Positions 8,107 through 17,258 of a stretch of DNA of 64,000 bases are shown here, piece after piece. The translations under genes and the position numbers were made by a program. The first letter of the stretch is position 1, and each line of letters opens with the position of its first letter. Below the pieces are notes generated by a model. The model had not been told where the DNA came from. It did not search any database and saw only the letters and a program-made list of their open reading frames with translations. The stretch is from Labrenzia sp. CE80 (GTDB lineage: Bacteria; Pseudomonadota; Alphaproteobacteria; Rhizobiales; Stappiaceae), in contig NZ_WAJT01000004.1 in assembly GCF_009650605.1 (NCBI RefSeq), positions 310,001-374,000 on the forward strand, given 5' to 3'.

Positions 8107-8146
8107 TGTCCCATTCTTCCAACTTAAAACTTGAAAGGGACACATC

Positions 8147-9064
8147 ATGTCTAGCCTTATGACAAACGCTTCTGCAATGACCGCTTTGCAGACCCTGAAC
8201 TCAACCAACAAATCTATGTCGGAAGTTCAGAGCCGTATTTCTACCGGTTACCGTGTGAACGGCGCCGAAGACAACGCGGCTTACTGGTCCATCGCGACCA
8301 CCATGCGCTCTGACAACATGGCATTGTCCGCTGTTGAAGATGCTCTTGGTCTTGGTGCTGCTACGATCGACGTCATGTACACATCAATGGAATCGACCGT
8401 TGACGTCATGAACGAAATCAAGGCGAAAGTGGTTGCAGCCAGCTCGGAAGGTGTTGACCGCGCGAAGATCCAGTCCGACATCACTGAACTTCAGAACCAG
8501 CTGCAGACCATCGGCGAGTCTTCTGTATTCAATGGTGAGAACTGGCTGTCTTCCGATGTCACGACCGTGACGTCTGCTGAAATCGTGTCCTCGTTCACCC
8601 GTGCAGGTGGTTCCGTTGACATTCAGACGACTTCCGTCGACCTGACTGCAGTTCAGCTCTATGATTCTGCTGGTGGTACCACTGGTATCCTGGATCAGGA
8701 CCGCGGCTTTGCTGCTCTTGCAGGCATCACAGGTGATGGCATTGCGGATTTCGACATCTCCGCACTGACCGACGCTGATGCTGCCAGCATCGACACCCTC
8801 GTTGCCGGTATCGACGCCGCTCTCGAAGACATCACCGATGCAGCAACCCTGCTCGGTTCCGTCAAGAGCCGCGTTGACCTTCAGATGGACTTCGTGTCCG
8901 AACTGACGGATGCCATCGACCGCGGTGTTGGCCAGCTGGTTGACGCTGACATGAACGAAGAATCGACCCGCCTACAGGCTCTGCAGGTTCAGCAGCAGCT
9001 CGGTATTCAGGCTCTGTCGATTGCAAACTCCAACAGCCAGAACATTCTGTCGCTGTTCCAGTAA
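8147..9064 (+). CDS. flaA: Flagellin
   Basis: Flagellin is the filament subunit. The 305-residue protein keeps the conserved N-terminal coiled-coil domain (SRISTGYRVNGAEDNAAYWSIA) and C-terminal domain (DADMNEESTRLQALQVQQQLGIQALSIANSNSQNILSLFQ). The central variable part is short, as in Rhizobiales flagellins. It is the only flagellin gene in the window, carries its own structured leader and promoter motif, and ends in a strong terminator, so it is probably a monocistronic, highly transcribed unit. The symbol is given by analogy; other copies may exist elsewhere in the genome. Confidence 0.96.
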   Translation: MSSLMTNASAMTALQTLNSTNKSMSEVQSRISTGYRVNGAEDNAAYWSIATTMRSDNMALSAVEDALGLGAATIDVMYTSMESTVDVMNEIKAKVVAASSEGVDRAKIQSDITELQNQLQTIGESSVFNGENWLSSDVTTVTSAEIVSSFTRAGGSVDIQTTSVDLTAVQLYDSAGGTTGILDQDRGFAALAGITGDGIADFDISALTDADAASIDTLVAGIDAALEDITDAATLLGSVKSRVDLQMDFVSELTDAIDRGVGQLVDADMNEESTRLQALQVQQQLGIQALSIANSNSQNILSLFQ

Positions 9065-9065
9065 T

Positions 9066-9116
9066 CCATTCGACCTTCGAATGGCTGAAAGCCGCGCCCT
9101 CGGGCGCGGCTTTTTT
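9066..9116 (+). terminator. Rho-independent terminator after flagellin gene
   Basis: GCCGCGCC (9091-9098), loop CTCG, GGCGCGGC (9103-9110), then six T (9111-9116). A preceding hairpin CCATTCG/CGAATGG (9066-9072/9078-9084) begins two bases after the flagellin stop and may protect the 3' end of the mRNA. Confidence 0.93.
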
Positions 9117-9147
9117 CGTTTTCAAGAAGGTCTGAGCTTGCGCAACC

Positions 9148-9175
9148 CTCGCACAAGGTCGCCCGCCAATACTCG
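9148..9175 (+). promoter_or_regulatory. Flagellar promoter-like motif upstream of fliF
   Basis: CTCGCACAAGG at 9148-9158, then CGCCCGCC; 53 nt before the fliF start codon. It lies just after the flagellin terminator, so it most likely starts the fliF-fliH-motB-motC-fliK operon. Confidence 0.55.
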
Positions 9176-9211
9176 CCTTCAATATCGGACGTCTCACTTT
9201 AGGGGTGTGGA

Positions 9212-10861
9212 ATGCCAGGCCGTGAACACGCAGAAAAACTCTGGGCTAACTTACAAGAACTCGGCGCCAAGCGGCTGATGGCGCTTGCGCTTATCGGGCT
9301 GGCGACGATCCTGACGGTCGGGGTCGGTGCCTATTATCTCAGCCGCCCCGAACAAGCGGTTCTTTATACCGGCCTTGAGGGAGAGGACGTTACGCGCATC
9401 GGATCAGCGTTGCAGGACGCTGGCATCGACTATGATGTCAGTTCCGATGGCACGGCCGTCATGGTCAACCATGGATCAACGGCCAAAGCGCGTATGTTGC
9501 TCGCCGAGAAGGGCCTTCCACGTGGTGCGGATGCCGGCTACGAACTCTTCGATGAGCTGGGGTCGCTCGGACTGACTTCCTTTATGCAGGAAGTGACCAG
9601 AGTTCGTGCGCTTGAAGGCGAGCTTGCCCGAACCATTCAGCTGATGCAGGGCGTACGCGCCGCACGAGTTCATATCGTGCTCCCGGAAAAAGGTTCCTTC
9701 CGGCGTGATCAGCAGCCGCCATCGGCGTCGGTGGTGATCCGGTCTGATATTCCTGACGACATTCGCACAGCGGACGCCATTCGCCACCTGGTTGCTGCGG
9801 GTGTGCCAGGGATGAAGGCTGACAAGGTGACGGTTCTCGATACATCCGGTGGTATCCTTGCCGCCGGCCAGGACCCCGCGAAGGCGTCGGCAGGTCAGCT
9901 GGCTAATCTGGAAACTGCAGTCAGCAATCGCATCCAGGAGAGCATTCGAAAGACCCTCACGCCCTATCTTGGACTTGAGAATTTCGAAGTCAGTGTTGCT
10001 GCCGATTTGAATACGGACCGTCGGCATATCGCTGAAACGATTTTCGACCCAGATTCTCGCACGGAGCGCTCGGTGCGTTCGGTGCGCGAAAGCGAGAACG
10101 CACAGAACTCCAGCGTCGAAGCGCCGACGACCGTCGAACAGAATCTTCCGGAGGAGACTGTCGATGCTGACAATGGTGAGCGATCCTCCGAGGAAAACCA
10201 ACGTCGCGAGGAAACCGTCAACTACGAGATTTCCTCCAAACGGATCGAGACCTCGCAAGACGGCTACAAGGTTGAACGTCTTTCGATCGCCGTCCTGGTC
10301 GATCGCGCAAGGCTACATGCCTCGCTCGGAGGCGATCCGACAGAAGAGCAGGTGCAGGCACAGCTTATAGAAATCAGCGAGTTGGCGGCATCTTCCGCAG
10401 GCGTCGACGATGCGCGTGGCGACCATGTGAAAGTCTCACTAGTTGACTTCGTCAATGGGGGGCGCGATCTCGAGCCGATCCCGCCGCTTTCGGTTTCCGA
10501 ATATCTTCTGCGGCAGTCCGGTAACATCATCAACGCAGTCGCGATCCTTGCAGTCGCGGCGCTGGTGGTCTGGTTTGGCTTGCGTCCCGCAGTCGCTGTT
10601 TTGGTCCCGCAAGTCACCAAGTCGGAAACGGAGATTACCGAGCTTGCGATGCTTCCGGCCGAAGGCGAAGAGCAAGCTGCAACAGGCGAATATGCCGAGC
10701 AAGCCTACCTGGTTCCACCGGATCACTCCGACATGCTGCAGGATCTGACCAGCAAGATGAACCAGTCTCCTCTCAAGAAGCTCGAGTCCCTACTCGAGTA
10801 CAACGAAGAGCAGTCAGCCGCGATCCTCCGCCAGTGGCTTTATGACGGGGAGAACGCGTGA
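9212..10861 (+). CDS. fliF: Flagellar MS-ring protein FliF
   Basis: FliF forms the MS-ring in the inner membrane. The 549-residue protein has two membrane helices (about residues 24-46, LMALALIGLATILTVGVGAYYL, and about 430-452, NAVAILAVAALVVWFGLRP) enclosing the periplasmic secretion-type domains (YTGLEGEDVTRIGSALQDAGI, GLPRGADAGYELFDE, ARVHIVLPEKGSFRRDQQPPSASV). The cytoplasmic C-terminus contains the FliG-binding tail EDQSAAILRQWL-like EEQSAAILRQWLYD. The stop overlaps the next start (TGATG). Confidence 0.97.
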   Translation: MPGREHAEKLWANLQELGAKRLMALALIGLATILTVGVGAYYLSRPEQAVLYTGLEGEDVTRIGSALQDAGIDYDVSSDGTAVMVNHGSTAKARMLLAEKGLPRGADAGYELFDELGSLGLTSFMQEVTRVRALEGELARTIQLMQGVRAARVHIVLPEKGSFRRDQQPPSASVVIRSDIPDDIRTADAIRHLVAAGVPGMKADKVTVLDTSGGILAAGQDPAKASAGQLANLETAVSNRIQESIRKTLTPYLGLENFEVSVAADLNTDRRHIAETIFDPDSRTERSVRSVRESENAQNSSVEAPTTVEQNLPEETVDADNGERSSEENQRREETVNYEISSKRIETSQDGYKVERLSIAVLVDRARLHASLGGDPTEEQVQAQLIEISELAASSAGVDDARGDHVKVSLVDFVNGGRDLEPIPPLSVSEYLLRQSGNIINAVAILAVAALVVWFGLRPAVAVLVPQVTKSETEITELAMLPAEGEEQAATGEYAEQAYLVPPDHSDMLQDLTSKMNQSPLKKLESLLEYNEEQSAAILRQWLYDGENA

Positions 10862-11490
10862 TGACTTCGATTGCCGCTCATATTCCCGTTATCTCCGAAG
10901 CCTCGCTTAGGTCCTTCGAGAATGCATCGGCCATGCTCGTTGATGTGGTGCACGCCCCAGAGCCGGAAAATATCGGTCAGGAAGACCTCACGGAAACGGC
11001 CTATCGGCGCGGGCTTGATGAAGGGACGCGGCTGGCGAAAGAAAGCATCGAATCCCAGCTCAAGGCGCTGCAAGAAGAGCACCAGGTGCGACTTCAAGAG
11101 CTTCGCGAGACGACTGATCGACACTATGCCGAGATGCTGGCCGAAGGGCTTCAAAAGGAGTTCGCCGGTCTCGAGCAACGTTTGGCTGCATCACTTTCTA
11201 ATCTGCTTGGGCCTCTGGTCGAAGAGCGCCTGAGCGAGATCTTGGTGGGCTCATTTGCCGGAACTCTTAAGAACCTTTGGGATCGTGAGCAGGCACTGAG
11301 CATAAAGGTGCAAGGCCCCGCTTCTTTGCTCGAGCGGCTCGTTGAACAGCTCGGGCCAGATGCCTCGCGCATCGAAACGGAAGAAGCAGCGACCGGCGAT
11401 TTGCAAGTTGTGCTCAATGATACGCTTGTCGAAAGCCAGCTGTCGAATTGGCTGTCCATGATTTCAGAGGCAGGAGCAATCGAAAAATGA
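10861..11490 (+). CDS. fliH: FliH-like flagellar export regulator
   Basis: FliH binds the export ATPase FliI and docks it to the export gate. This 209-residue protein has a central helical coiled-coil (about 45-110, rich in Glu/Gln: KESIESQLKALQEEHQ) and a C-terminal FliH/YscL-like domain (IKVQGPASLLERLVEQLG followed by DLQVVLNDTLVESQLSNWL). Sequence similarity within this family is always low. The call rests on architecture, size and its place after fliF. The ATG at 10861 overlaps the fliF stop; a GTG one codon earlier is possible but not needed. motB overlaps its stop. Confidence 0.75.
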   Translation: MTSIAAHIPVISEASLRSFENASAMLVDVVHAPEPENIGQEDLTETAYRRGLDEGTRLAKESIESQLKALQEEHQVRLQELRETTDRHYAEMLAEGLQKEFAGLEQRLAASLSNLLGPLVEERLSEILVGSFAGTLKNLWDREQALSIKVQGPASLLERLVEQLGPDASRIETEEAATGDLQVVLNDTLVESQLSNWLSMISEAGAIEK

Positions 11491-12794
11491 CGCCAGATAA
11501 CCAGCCAAATGAAATCGTCATCGTCCGCCGGAAAGCTGCCTGGGAGGAGGAGGGCGGACAGCACGGGGTCTGGAAGATCGCCTATGCCGACTTTATGACG
11601 GCGATGATGGCTTTCTTTCTGGTCATGTGGCTGATCAATGTTACCGACGACAGCGTTAGACGTGGCGTCGCGCAGTATTTTAATCCGGTCAAGCTCGCCT
11701 CCACAGCTCCCAACCAGAAAGGTCTGAATGACCCGAATGTGGCGGGGGATACAAATGAAGACGGAGCGGATCAGCTGGAGGGCGACCTTGGTGCGGGTGG
11801 AGCCCCGGAAGGTGGTTCCGAAGCTGCGGGCGCACAGGGCGCTGAAGCCTCAGCAGGGCGGTTTGCTCCGAGCCATTCGGAAGAACGGCTTTTCAATGAT
11901 CCTTATGCGGTCCTCGATACGCTTGCTCAAACGGTGGCAGTTGATCTTGGTGATTTGGACATGCCAACTGCCATCGGAGCAGGACAGGCGCGCGAAGCAG
12001 GTGCTCAAGGTGGGGATGCCTTTCGGGATCCTTTCGATCCGCTCTATTGGCAGTTCCTGCCGAACCGGGATCTCGGTTCGGAGCGGACCGGGGGCGAGCA
12101 ATCGGCAACGCCGCGCGTGATCGGTGGCTTGACGCCAACGCCAGCAGCGGACCCTTCATTTGATCGGCAGCGCGACGACAACTCTGTGATTGAAATTGAA
12201 GAGGATGCTGTCCCGGAGATTCTCGCCCACTTTGACGGTGGTGAAGGCAAGTTCGAAGAGATCGAGCTCGTCGCCGTAAGCGAGACTGGCGAACTGCAGG
12301 AAGTTGCCGAAGAAGTGCTTGAGGATAGCATGATGGCCGTTGCATCGCGGGTGGAGGCAGTTCTTGACCAGGCTGCACAGTCCGGTCTTGGAGCAACCGT
12401 AAACCACGTTAGCGTTTCGCGGTCTGATGAGGGCCTTTTGATCTCCCTCACAGATGATCAAGCGTTCGGCATGTTTGCCATAGGCTCGGCGGAGCCGCGT
12501 CCGGAGCTGGTGGCTCTCCTGGGCCGTATCGGCAAGGAATTGGCCGGCACAAACGGCGCGATCGTCATCAAGGGGCATACGGACGCCCGGCCCTTCCGCA
12601 CGAAGGCTTATGACAACTGGCGACTCTCGTCGGCACGAGCCCATATGGCTCTCTACATGCTGGCACGCGGTGGCGTCTCGACCTCGCGCTTCGAGCGGGT
12701 GGAGGGATATGCGGACCGTGATCTCAAGCTGCCTTCCGACCCCAAAGCCGCCGCAAACAGGCGCGTTGAAATCCTGATCAGGGAGACAGACTGA
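11487..12794 (+). CDS. motB: Flagellar motor stator protein MotB
   Basis: MotB anchors the stator to peptidoglycan and forms the proton channel with MotA. The 435-residue protein has a membrane helix at about residues 30-52 (KIAYADFMTAMMAFFLVMWL) carrying the proton-carrying Asp at 35. After a very long acidic/Ala-Gly-rich periplasmic linker, which makes it longer than enterobacterial MotB, comes a C-terminal OmpA-like peptidoglycan-binding domain (IKGHTDARPFRTKAYDNWRL to NRRVEILI). The start at 11487 overlaps the fliH stop. Unusually for non-rhizobia, motA lies about 20 kb away on the other strand. Confidence 0.96.
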   Translation: MTPDNQPNEIVIVRRKAAWEEEGGQHGVWKIAYADFMTAMMAFFLVMWLINVTDDSVRRGVAQYFNPVKLASTAPNQKGLNDPNVAGDTNEDGADQLEGDLGAGGAPEGGSEAAGAQGAEASAGRFAPSHSEERLFNDPYAVLDTLAQTVAVDLGDLDMPTAIGAGQAREAGAQGGDAFRDPFDPLYWQFLPNRDLGSERTGGEQSATPRVIGGLTPTPAADPSFDRQRDDNSVIEIEEDAVPEILAHFDGGEGKFEEIELVAVSETGELQEVAEEVLEDSMMAVASRVEAVLDQAAQSGLGATVNHVSVSRSDEGLLISLTDDQAFGMFAIGSAEPRPELVALLGRIGKELAGTNGAIVIKGHTDARPFRTKAYDNWRLSSARAHMALYMLARGGVSTSRFERVEGYADRDLKLPSDPKAAANRRVEILIRETD

Positions 12795-14002
12795 TGCAAT
12801 CCAGCCAATGCCATGCGCTCAGTTTTGCAATCGTGCTCGCGGTTTTGCTCGCCTTGCTGTTCCCGGCGATGGGACACGCCAGCGAACCTTCACCAAAACA
12901 ACCATATGAGATGGTGCGCACGCTTCAGTCTCTTCAGGCCAAGGTCGCTGAAGGCAACAGTCACGCCTTGAAAACCCAACGGGCTCTGCTGCTTGAAATG
13001 GATGAGTATTTTCTAAGTTTGTCGGCGGAGACCTGGCGAGAGCCACGCAACGCACGGGCTGCCATCGTTCACGTGCTAAGCGGAGGGCATCCAAAGATCG
13101 TCTATCGCTTGAGGGCTTTCGATCCACAGCCCGCCGTAGACGCCGCATTGATGGAAGGAGCGCTGGCTTATGTCGAAGGGCGTGAAGAAGATGTGGTGGC
13201 GCATCTTGGCGACATTGATCCAATGGATTTGCCATCCGCACTTGGCGGTCACGTTGCCCTCATTAAAGCAGCGGTTTTGGTCAAGGAACAGCCCGCCGAG
13301 GCCATGGAGCTTCTATCGGTCGCGCGTCTCCTTATGCCAGGTACCCTGATAGAGGAAGCTGCGCTTAGGCGCGAGGTTTTCGTTGCTGGCAAGCTCGGTG
13401 ATATTGAACGGTTTCAGTCTCTTTCCCTACGCTATTTGCGCCGCTTCAGAGGATCCATCTACGCAGGAGATTTCCAGCGTCGGTTCTCGCTTGCGCTCGA
13501 CAGTCTCGGTTTCGGTGAAAGCGAAGGCAAGTTTGCCCTTTTGGAGAGCCTTCTGGCGGAGTTCGACGAGGACACGCGGCGGTCTTTGTATCTGCGTCTG
13601 GCCCGCACGGCCGTTCTTAACGGGCAGAGGGACATCGTCGAAAAAGCCACAGACAGAGCCATGTCCTTGGCAATGGCGGGATCGCACGAGGAGGCGCTGT
13701 TCAAACTGTATCGTGCAGGCGCATTGGTCGAGCTGGAGGACATCAAACAGACCCGCAATCTGCTTTGGTCGATCGACGAGAACGATCTCTCGCGTGAAGA
13801 AAAAGATCTAATGGCAGCGGTGTATCGGGTGCTGAATTCGGTTCGCAGCTGGCCTGCCCCGCCTGAAGGCGTCATCGGCGAGTTTAGTGTCTATGAGGAG
13901 ATGGATCCGCCGACCGATGAAAGGTGGGTCCTGCCGGTGATGAGCCGTGCCGACGACCTGATTTCATCAACTGATGAACTGCTGGCGAAGATTGGGAGCT
14001 GA
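12794..14002 (+). CDS. motC: Chemotaxis/motility protein MotC
   Basis: MotC is a periplasmic protein of rhizobia that interacts with MotB and is needed for rotation. The 402-residue product starts with a signal peptide (about residues 1-30, ending AMGHAS) and is otherwise an alpha-helical, TPR-like protein (for example RNARAAIVHVLSGGHPKIVYRL and LLSVARLLMPGTLIEEAALRREVFVA). The order motB-motC-fliK is that of Sinorhizobium. Its partner chaperone motE is encoded at 5475. ATG overlaps the motB stop. Confidence 0.9.
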   Translation: MQSSQCHALSFAIVLAVLLALLFPAMGHASEPSPKQPYEMVRTLQSLQAKVAEGNSHALKTQRALLLEMDEYFLSLSAETWREPRNARAAIVHVLSGGHPKIVYRLRAFDPQPAVDAALMEGALAYVEGREEDVVAHLGDIDPMDLPSALGGHVALIKAAVLVKEQPAEAMELLSVARLLMPGTLIEEAALRREVFVAGKLGDIERFQSLSLRYLRRFRGSIYAGDFQRRFSLALDSLGFGESEGKFALLESLLAEFDEDTRRSLYLRLARTAVLNGQRDIVEKATDRAMSLAMAGSHEEALFKLYRAGALVELEDIKQTRNLLWSIDENDLSREEKDLMAAVYRVLNSVRSWPAPPEGVIGEFSVYEEMDPPTDERWVLPVMSRADDLISSTDELLAKIGS

Positions 14003-14006
14003 AGTC

Positions 14007-15266
14007 ATGACCATCGGAACGGCAGCGTTGATCCAGAACTTGAAGTCTACGGCAAAGCCTGAAGGCCGGCAGGAGCCGGAAGGCAATGACGCCAAGGGCG
14101 GTGATGGTGACAATGCTTTTCTCGACCTCTTGCAGTCGATGAAGAACGGCGGTGGTTCAGCCAGCCAGCAAGCTGTGTCGTCTGAAACGGGCGCGGCAGA
14201 AGCTGGCAACCTTTCGCCGGAGGATGTTTTAGCGGCCACAAAATCGGGTGATGGCGCAACGGGACAGGAAGCCGGAACCGCAGCCCAGTCCTTCGCGAAT
14301 GACCTCGCCAAGGTGATCGGGACAGTTGCACCAAAGAATCCTGAAGCTCTTGTGCTCCCAAAACAAAACAACAATATGCCAGCCGTTGCGACAACGCCGC
14401 AAAATCAACTGGATACCGCCCAGAGGCCCCAGACAGCAACACCGGCATCTGGTCTTGTTCCGCCGGCTACCAGTGCTGCTTCGACCACAGCGATGCCGTC
14501 TTCCTCGGCCGCGCCGAAGACTCAGAATGCTGATCGGCTGTTCTCGCAGTTTGCTGTTCCAGAGGAGGTCACGGCGAACAAGGGGGCTGTTGAAGGGCTT
14601 GGAGAGCGGATCAGCAAATCCGGCAAGACCAGCTCTGAGGGAGCCTCTTTGCCTGCCGGCTCCGTAAAGATCTTGCGACAGGAAACGCATTTTGCACCAA
14701 CGCAGCGGCTTTCGCCGATACAGCAAATCGGTGAACGTTTGATCTTCAGCCTGGGGGAAGCGGCTGAAGCCGGTGGTATCGGTACGCGAGCCGCTGCGGT
14801 CAAGACTGAAGGTCCGGTCTTGAAGACCCTGGACATTCAATTGACACCCATCGAGCTTGGAACCGTCAAGGTGTCGCTCCGTCTTGTTGGTGAAAGCGTT
14901 GAAGTAACGGTGAAGACAAGCAATCCGCAAACGGCAGAGCTCCTGAAACAGGATCGGCAGATGCTCGATCAGATGTTGCGCGCGACCGGCTACAAGCCCG
15001 ACGCAATCACGATCCAGGCTGCTGCAGATGATCGGCCTATCACTTCATCGCAGCCGAGCCAGCAGACTGGGGGCAGCACTCAGGGGGAACCTTCCTCTGG
15101 TGGCCAAGCATTTGATGGTGCTTCGGGCCGTGAAAGTGAACATGGGCAACGGTCGTCTGGTTCTTCTTCGGGGGATGGCGAAGCTGTTCCTATGGATGCA
15201 AATTCAGGAGGTGTGCGTGATGAAGACGATGCTTCTGACCGTCGCAACGGCGACATTTATCTCTAG
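14007..15266 (+). CDS. fliK: Flagellar hook-length control protein FliK
   Basis: FliK is the secreted ruler that sets hook length and switches export specificity through FlhB. The 419-residue protein has a long low-complexity Ala/Ser/Gly/Pro-rich N-terminal part and a conserved C-terminal domain, LDIQLTPIELGTVKVSLRL followed by VEVTVKTSNPQTAELLKQDRQMLDQMLRATGYKPDAITIQ. The Ser/Gly-rich tail is also family-like. The start at 14007 has GGGAGC 8 nt before it. Its last 47 bases overlap the transglycosylase gene in another frame. Confidence 0.92.
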   Translation: MTIGTAALIQNLKSTAKPEGRQEPEGNDAKGGDGDNAFLDLLQSMKNGGGSASQQAVSSETGAAEAGNLSPEDVLAATKSGDGATGQEAGTAAQSFANDLAKVIGTVAPKNPEALVLPKQNNNMPAVATTPQNQLDTAQRPQTATPASGLVPPATSAASTTAMPSSSAAPKTQNADRLFSQFAVPEEVTANKGAVEGLGERISKSGKTSSEGASLPAGSVKILRQETHFAPTQRLSPIQQIGERLIFSLGEAAEAGGIGTRAAAVKTEGPVLKTLDIQLTPIELGTVKVSLRLVGESVEVTVKTSNPQTAELLKQDRQMLDQMLRATGYKPDAITIQAAADDRPITSSQPSQQTGGSTQGEPSSGGQAFDGASGRESEHGQRSSGSSSGDGEAVPMDANSGGVRDEDDASDRRNGDIYL

Positions 15267-15795
15267 CTTTTCACTTCAGGGCGTCGATCCGCTCCATGCG
15301 GAAATTCAGAACGTTTGTGAAAGCGAAATGATTTCCGCGGCGCGCGCCTACAAGGTGCCGCTCGGGGTTCTCTATGCGGTGGGGCTGACGGAAACGGGGC
15401 GGCGCAATTCGCTCTATCCGTTTGCTCTGAACATTGAAGGCAAGTCGAAATTTCCACCGAGCGCCGCTGCTGCGCTGCAGGACTTTCGTCAGGCTCGCAA
15501 GAGCGGCAAAAAGCTGATTGATGTCGGCTGCATGCAGATCAATCACTACTATCATGGTGATGAATTTCGGTCAGTTGAGCACATGTTGGAACCACGAGCC
15601 AACGTGCAATATGCCGCCCGGTTTTTAAATGATCTGCGAAAACGGCAAGGCTCCTGGACAATGGCGGTCGCAAGATATCACGCTGGGCCAAACAACAACC
15701 CTGCCCAGAAAAGATACGTTTGCCGGGTTATAACTAATATGGTTGCTTCTGGTTTCGGTCAGTGGACTGAGAAATCACGAAATTTCTGCCGCTAG
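15220..15795 (+). CDS. Lytic transglycosylase (flagellar rod-associated, SLT domain)
   Basis: A predicted periplasmic peptidoglycan hydrolase that would open the wall for rod assembly. The start at 15220 has AGGAGG about 8 nt upstream (inside fliK) and gives a signal peptide (MKTMLLTVATATFISSFSLQGVDPLHA) followed by a lysozyme-like SLT domain. The catalytic Glu is in AVGLTETGRRNSLYPFALNI. Other family marks are VGCMQINHYYHG, RANVQYAARFL and WTMAVARYHAG. The location behind fliK and before flgE suggests a dedicated flagellar enzyme like SltF of Rhodobacter. The rod-capping half of FlgJ is a separate gene at 24785. Confidence 0.88.
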   Translation: MKTMLLTVATATFISSFSLQGVDPLHAEIQNVCESEMISAARAYKVPLGVLYAVGLTETGRRNSLYPFALNIEGKSKFPPSAAAALQDFRQARKSGKKLIDVGCMQINHYYHGDEFRSVEHMLEPRANVQYAARFLNDLRKRQGSWTMAVARYHAGPNNNPAQKRYVCRVITNMVASGFGQWTEKSRNFCR

Positions 15796-15955
15796 AAAAG
15801 TCTTCTTTTCGGTATATTTCTGATTTTCTCTAATATCTAAAATTATAATAAAAACTATATTTTAAAATATTTTCGATACGCTTCTCGTTTACAGCCTCAC
15901 GCAAGTTTGCCGTTGTTGAATTGTCTCCAGGAAATTCGGATACGGGAGACGATCC
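15796..15955. promoter_or_regulatory. AT-rich gap and promoter-like motif upstream of flgE
   Basis: The first 90 bases are strikingly AT-rich compared with the flanks (runs such as AATTATAATAAAAACTATAT). They are followed by the flagellar motif CTCACGCAAGT at 15896-15906 and CCGTTG, 49 nt before the flgE start. No terminator is seen. Confidence 0.5.
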
Positions 15956-17230
15956 ATGGGTTTATTTGGCGTGATGCGCACAGGTGTTTCGGGCATGAAT
16001 GCTCAGTCGAGCAAGCTGGGAACGGTTGCGGACAACATCGCAAACTCCAGTACAACCGGCTACAAGATGGCCGAGTCAGAGTTCAGTTCGCAGGTGCTGG
16101 CGCAGGGCAGTGGCAGTTACAACTCCGGTGGCGTGCAGGCCCACACCGTCTATTCGATCTCCGATCAAGGTTCGATGGCCTATACGACCTCCAAGCTTGA
16201 TCTTGGCGTCGACGGGAACGGTTTTTTCGTTGTCGCGGATGGAGATGGATCGCCGGTTTTGACCCGTGCCGGATCTTTCGTACCTGACGGTGAAGGGTAT
16301 CTCCTGAACACCGCTGGTTACTATCTTCAAGGTTACCCGATTGCTGATGGCGCCACGCCAACGACCATTGCTAACGGCCTTGGCGGCCTCGAATCGATCA
16401 ATATTTCGCAAAACCAGCTTGATGCTTCGGCCACAGACAGCGCGACGTTATGGACAAACGTTCCAGAGAGCGCGACGATCGTTGCAGCAGCTGATCTTCC
16501 TTCTGCAAACTTGGCAACGTCAACTTATTCAGCCAAGACGTCGGTGGTTGTTTACGACAACCTTGGCAACGAGCTGACGCTTGACGTTTATTACAGCAAG
16601 GTGACCGAGACAGCTGCCGACAGCGATTGGGAAGTCGCGATCTTTAATTCTGAGGATGCGGCCGCAGGCGGTGGTTTTCCATACACTTCGGCGGCGTTGT
16701 CCACCGAGACACTAACCTTCGACATGACGACTGGCGAACTCACCGCTGCGAGTGCGACCGACATCAACATTACGGTGCCCAACGGCGGCACCTTCGATGT
16801 TGACTTGTCTGGCTCCACTTACCTCGCAGCGGATTTTACCGTCACCGAGGTTGAAGCGAATGGTAACGCACCAAGTGCTGTGGACTCGGTCGAGTTCGAC
16901 GAGGACGGCATTCTCTATGCGATCTATTCAAATGGAGATCGCCGCGCGATCTATCAGATCCCACTGGCAGATGTGGCAAGTCCGGACAAGCTGACGCCGC
17001 TTTCGGGCAACATCTATCAGGTCTCAACTGAAAGCGGTGATGTCCGCGTCGGTTTTCCAGGTGAAGGGGGGCTGGGAGATCTCGTGGTCGGTGCTCTCGA
17101 GGGATCCAATGTGGATCTCGCGACAGAACTCACCTCCATGATTGAATCCCAACGTACCTACACGGCCAACTCCAAAGTCTTCAAGGCGGGCTCGGACCTC
17201 CTCGAAGAGCTGGTCAACCTTGTTCGCTAG
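15956..17230 (+). CDS. flgE: Flagellar hook protein FlgE
   Basis: FlgE polymerises into the hook. The 424-residue protein starts MGLFGVMRTGVSGMNAQSSKLGTVADNIANSSTTGYK, with the DNIANSSTTGYK rod/hook motif. It contains LDLGVDGNGFFVVADGDG and VLTRAGSFVPDGEGYLLN, an expanded beta domain with many Ala/Thr residues, and the C-terminal helix LTSMIESQRTYTANSKVFK. Length is normal for alphaproteobacteria. It heads the operon flgE-flgK-flgL-flaF-flbT-flgD-fliQ. Confidence 0.97.
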   Translation: MGLFGVMRTGVSGMNAQSSKLGTVADNIANSSTTGYKMAESEFSSQVLAQGSGSYNSGGVQAHTVYSISDQGSMAYTTSKLDLGVDGNGFFVVADGDGSPVLTRAGSFVPDGEGYLLNTAGYYLQGYPIADGATPTTIANGLGGLESINISQNQLDASATDSATLWTNVPESATIVAAADLPSANLATSTYSAKTSVVVYDNLGNELTLDVYYSKVTETAADSDWEVAIFNSEDAAAGGGFPYTSAALSTETLTFDMTTGELTAASATDINITVPNGGTFDVDLSGSTYLAADFTVTEVEANGNAPSAVDSVEFDEDGILYAIYSNGDRRAIYQIPLADVASPDKLTPLSGNIYQVSTESGDVRVGFPGEGGLGDLVVGALEGSNVDLATELTSMIESQRTYTANSKVFKAGSDLLEELVNLVR

Positions 17231-17258
17231 TGTTCCGTTCTAACAGAGCAGTTGAAAA

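Noticed and set aside
9476..10258. Open minus-strand frame of 260 codons
   Set aside because: Opposite the fliF coding region with no recognisable motif.
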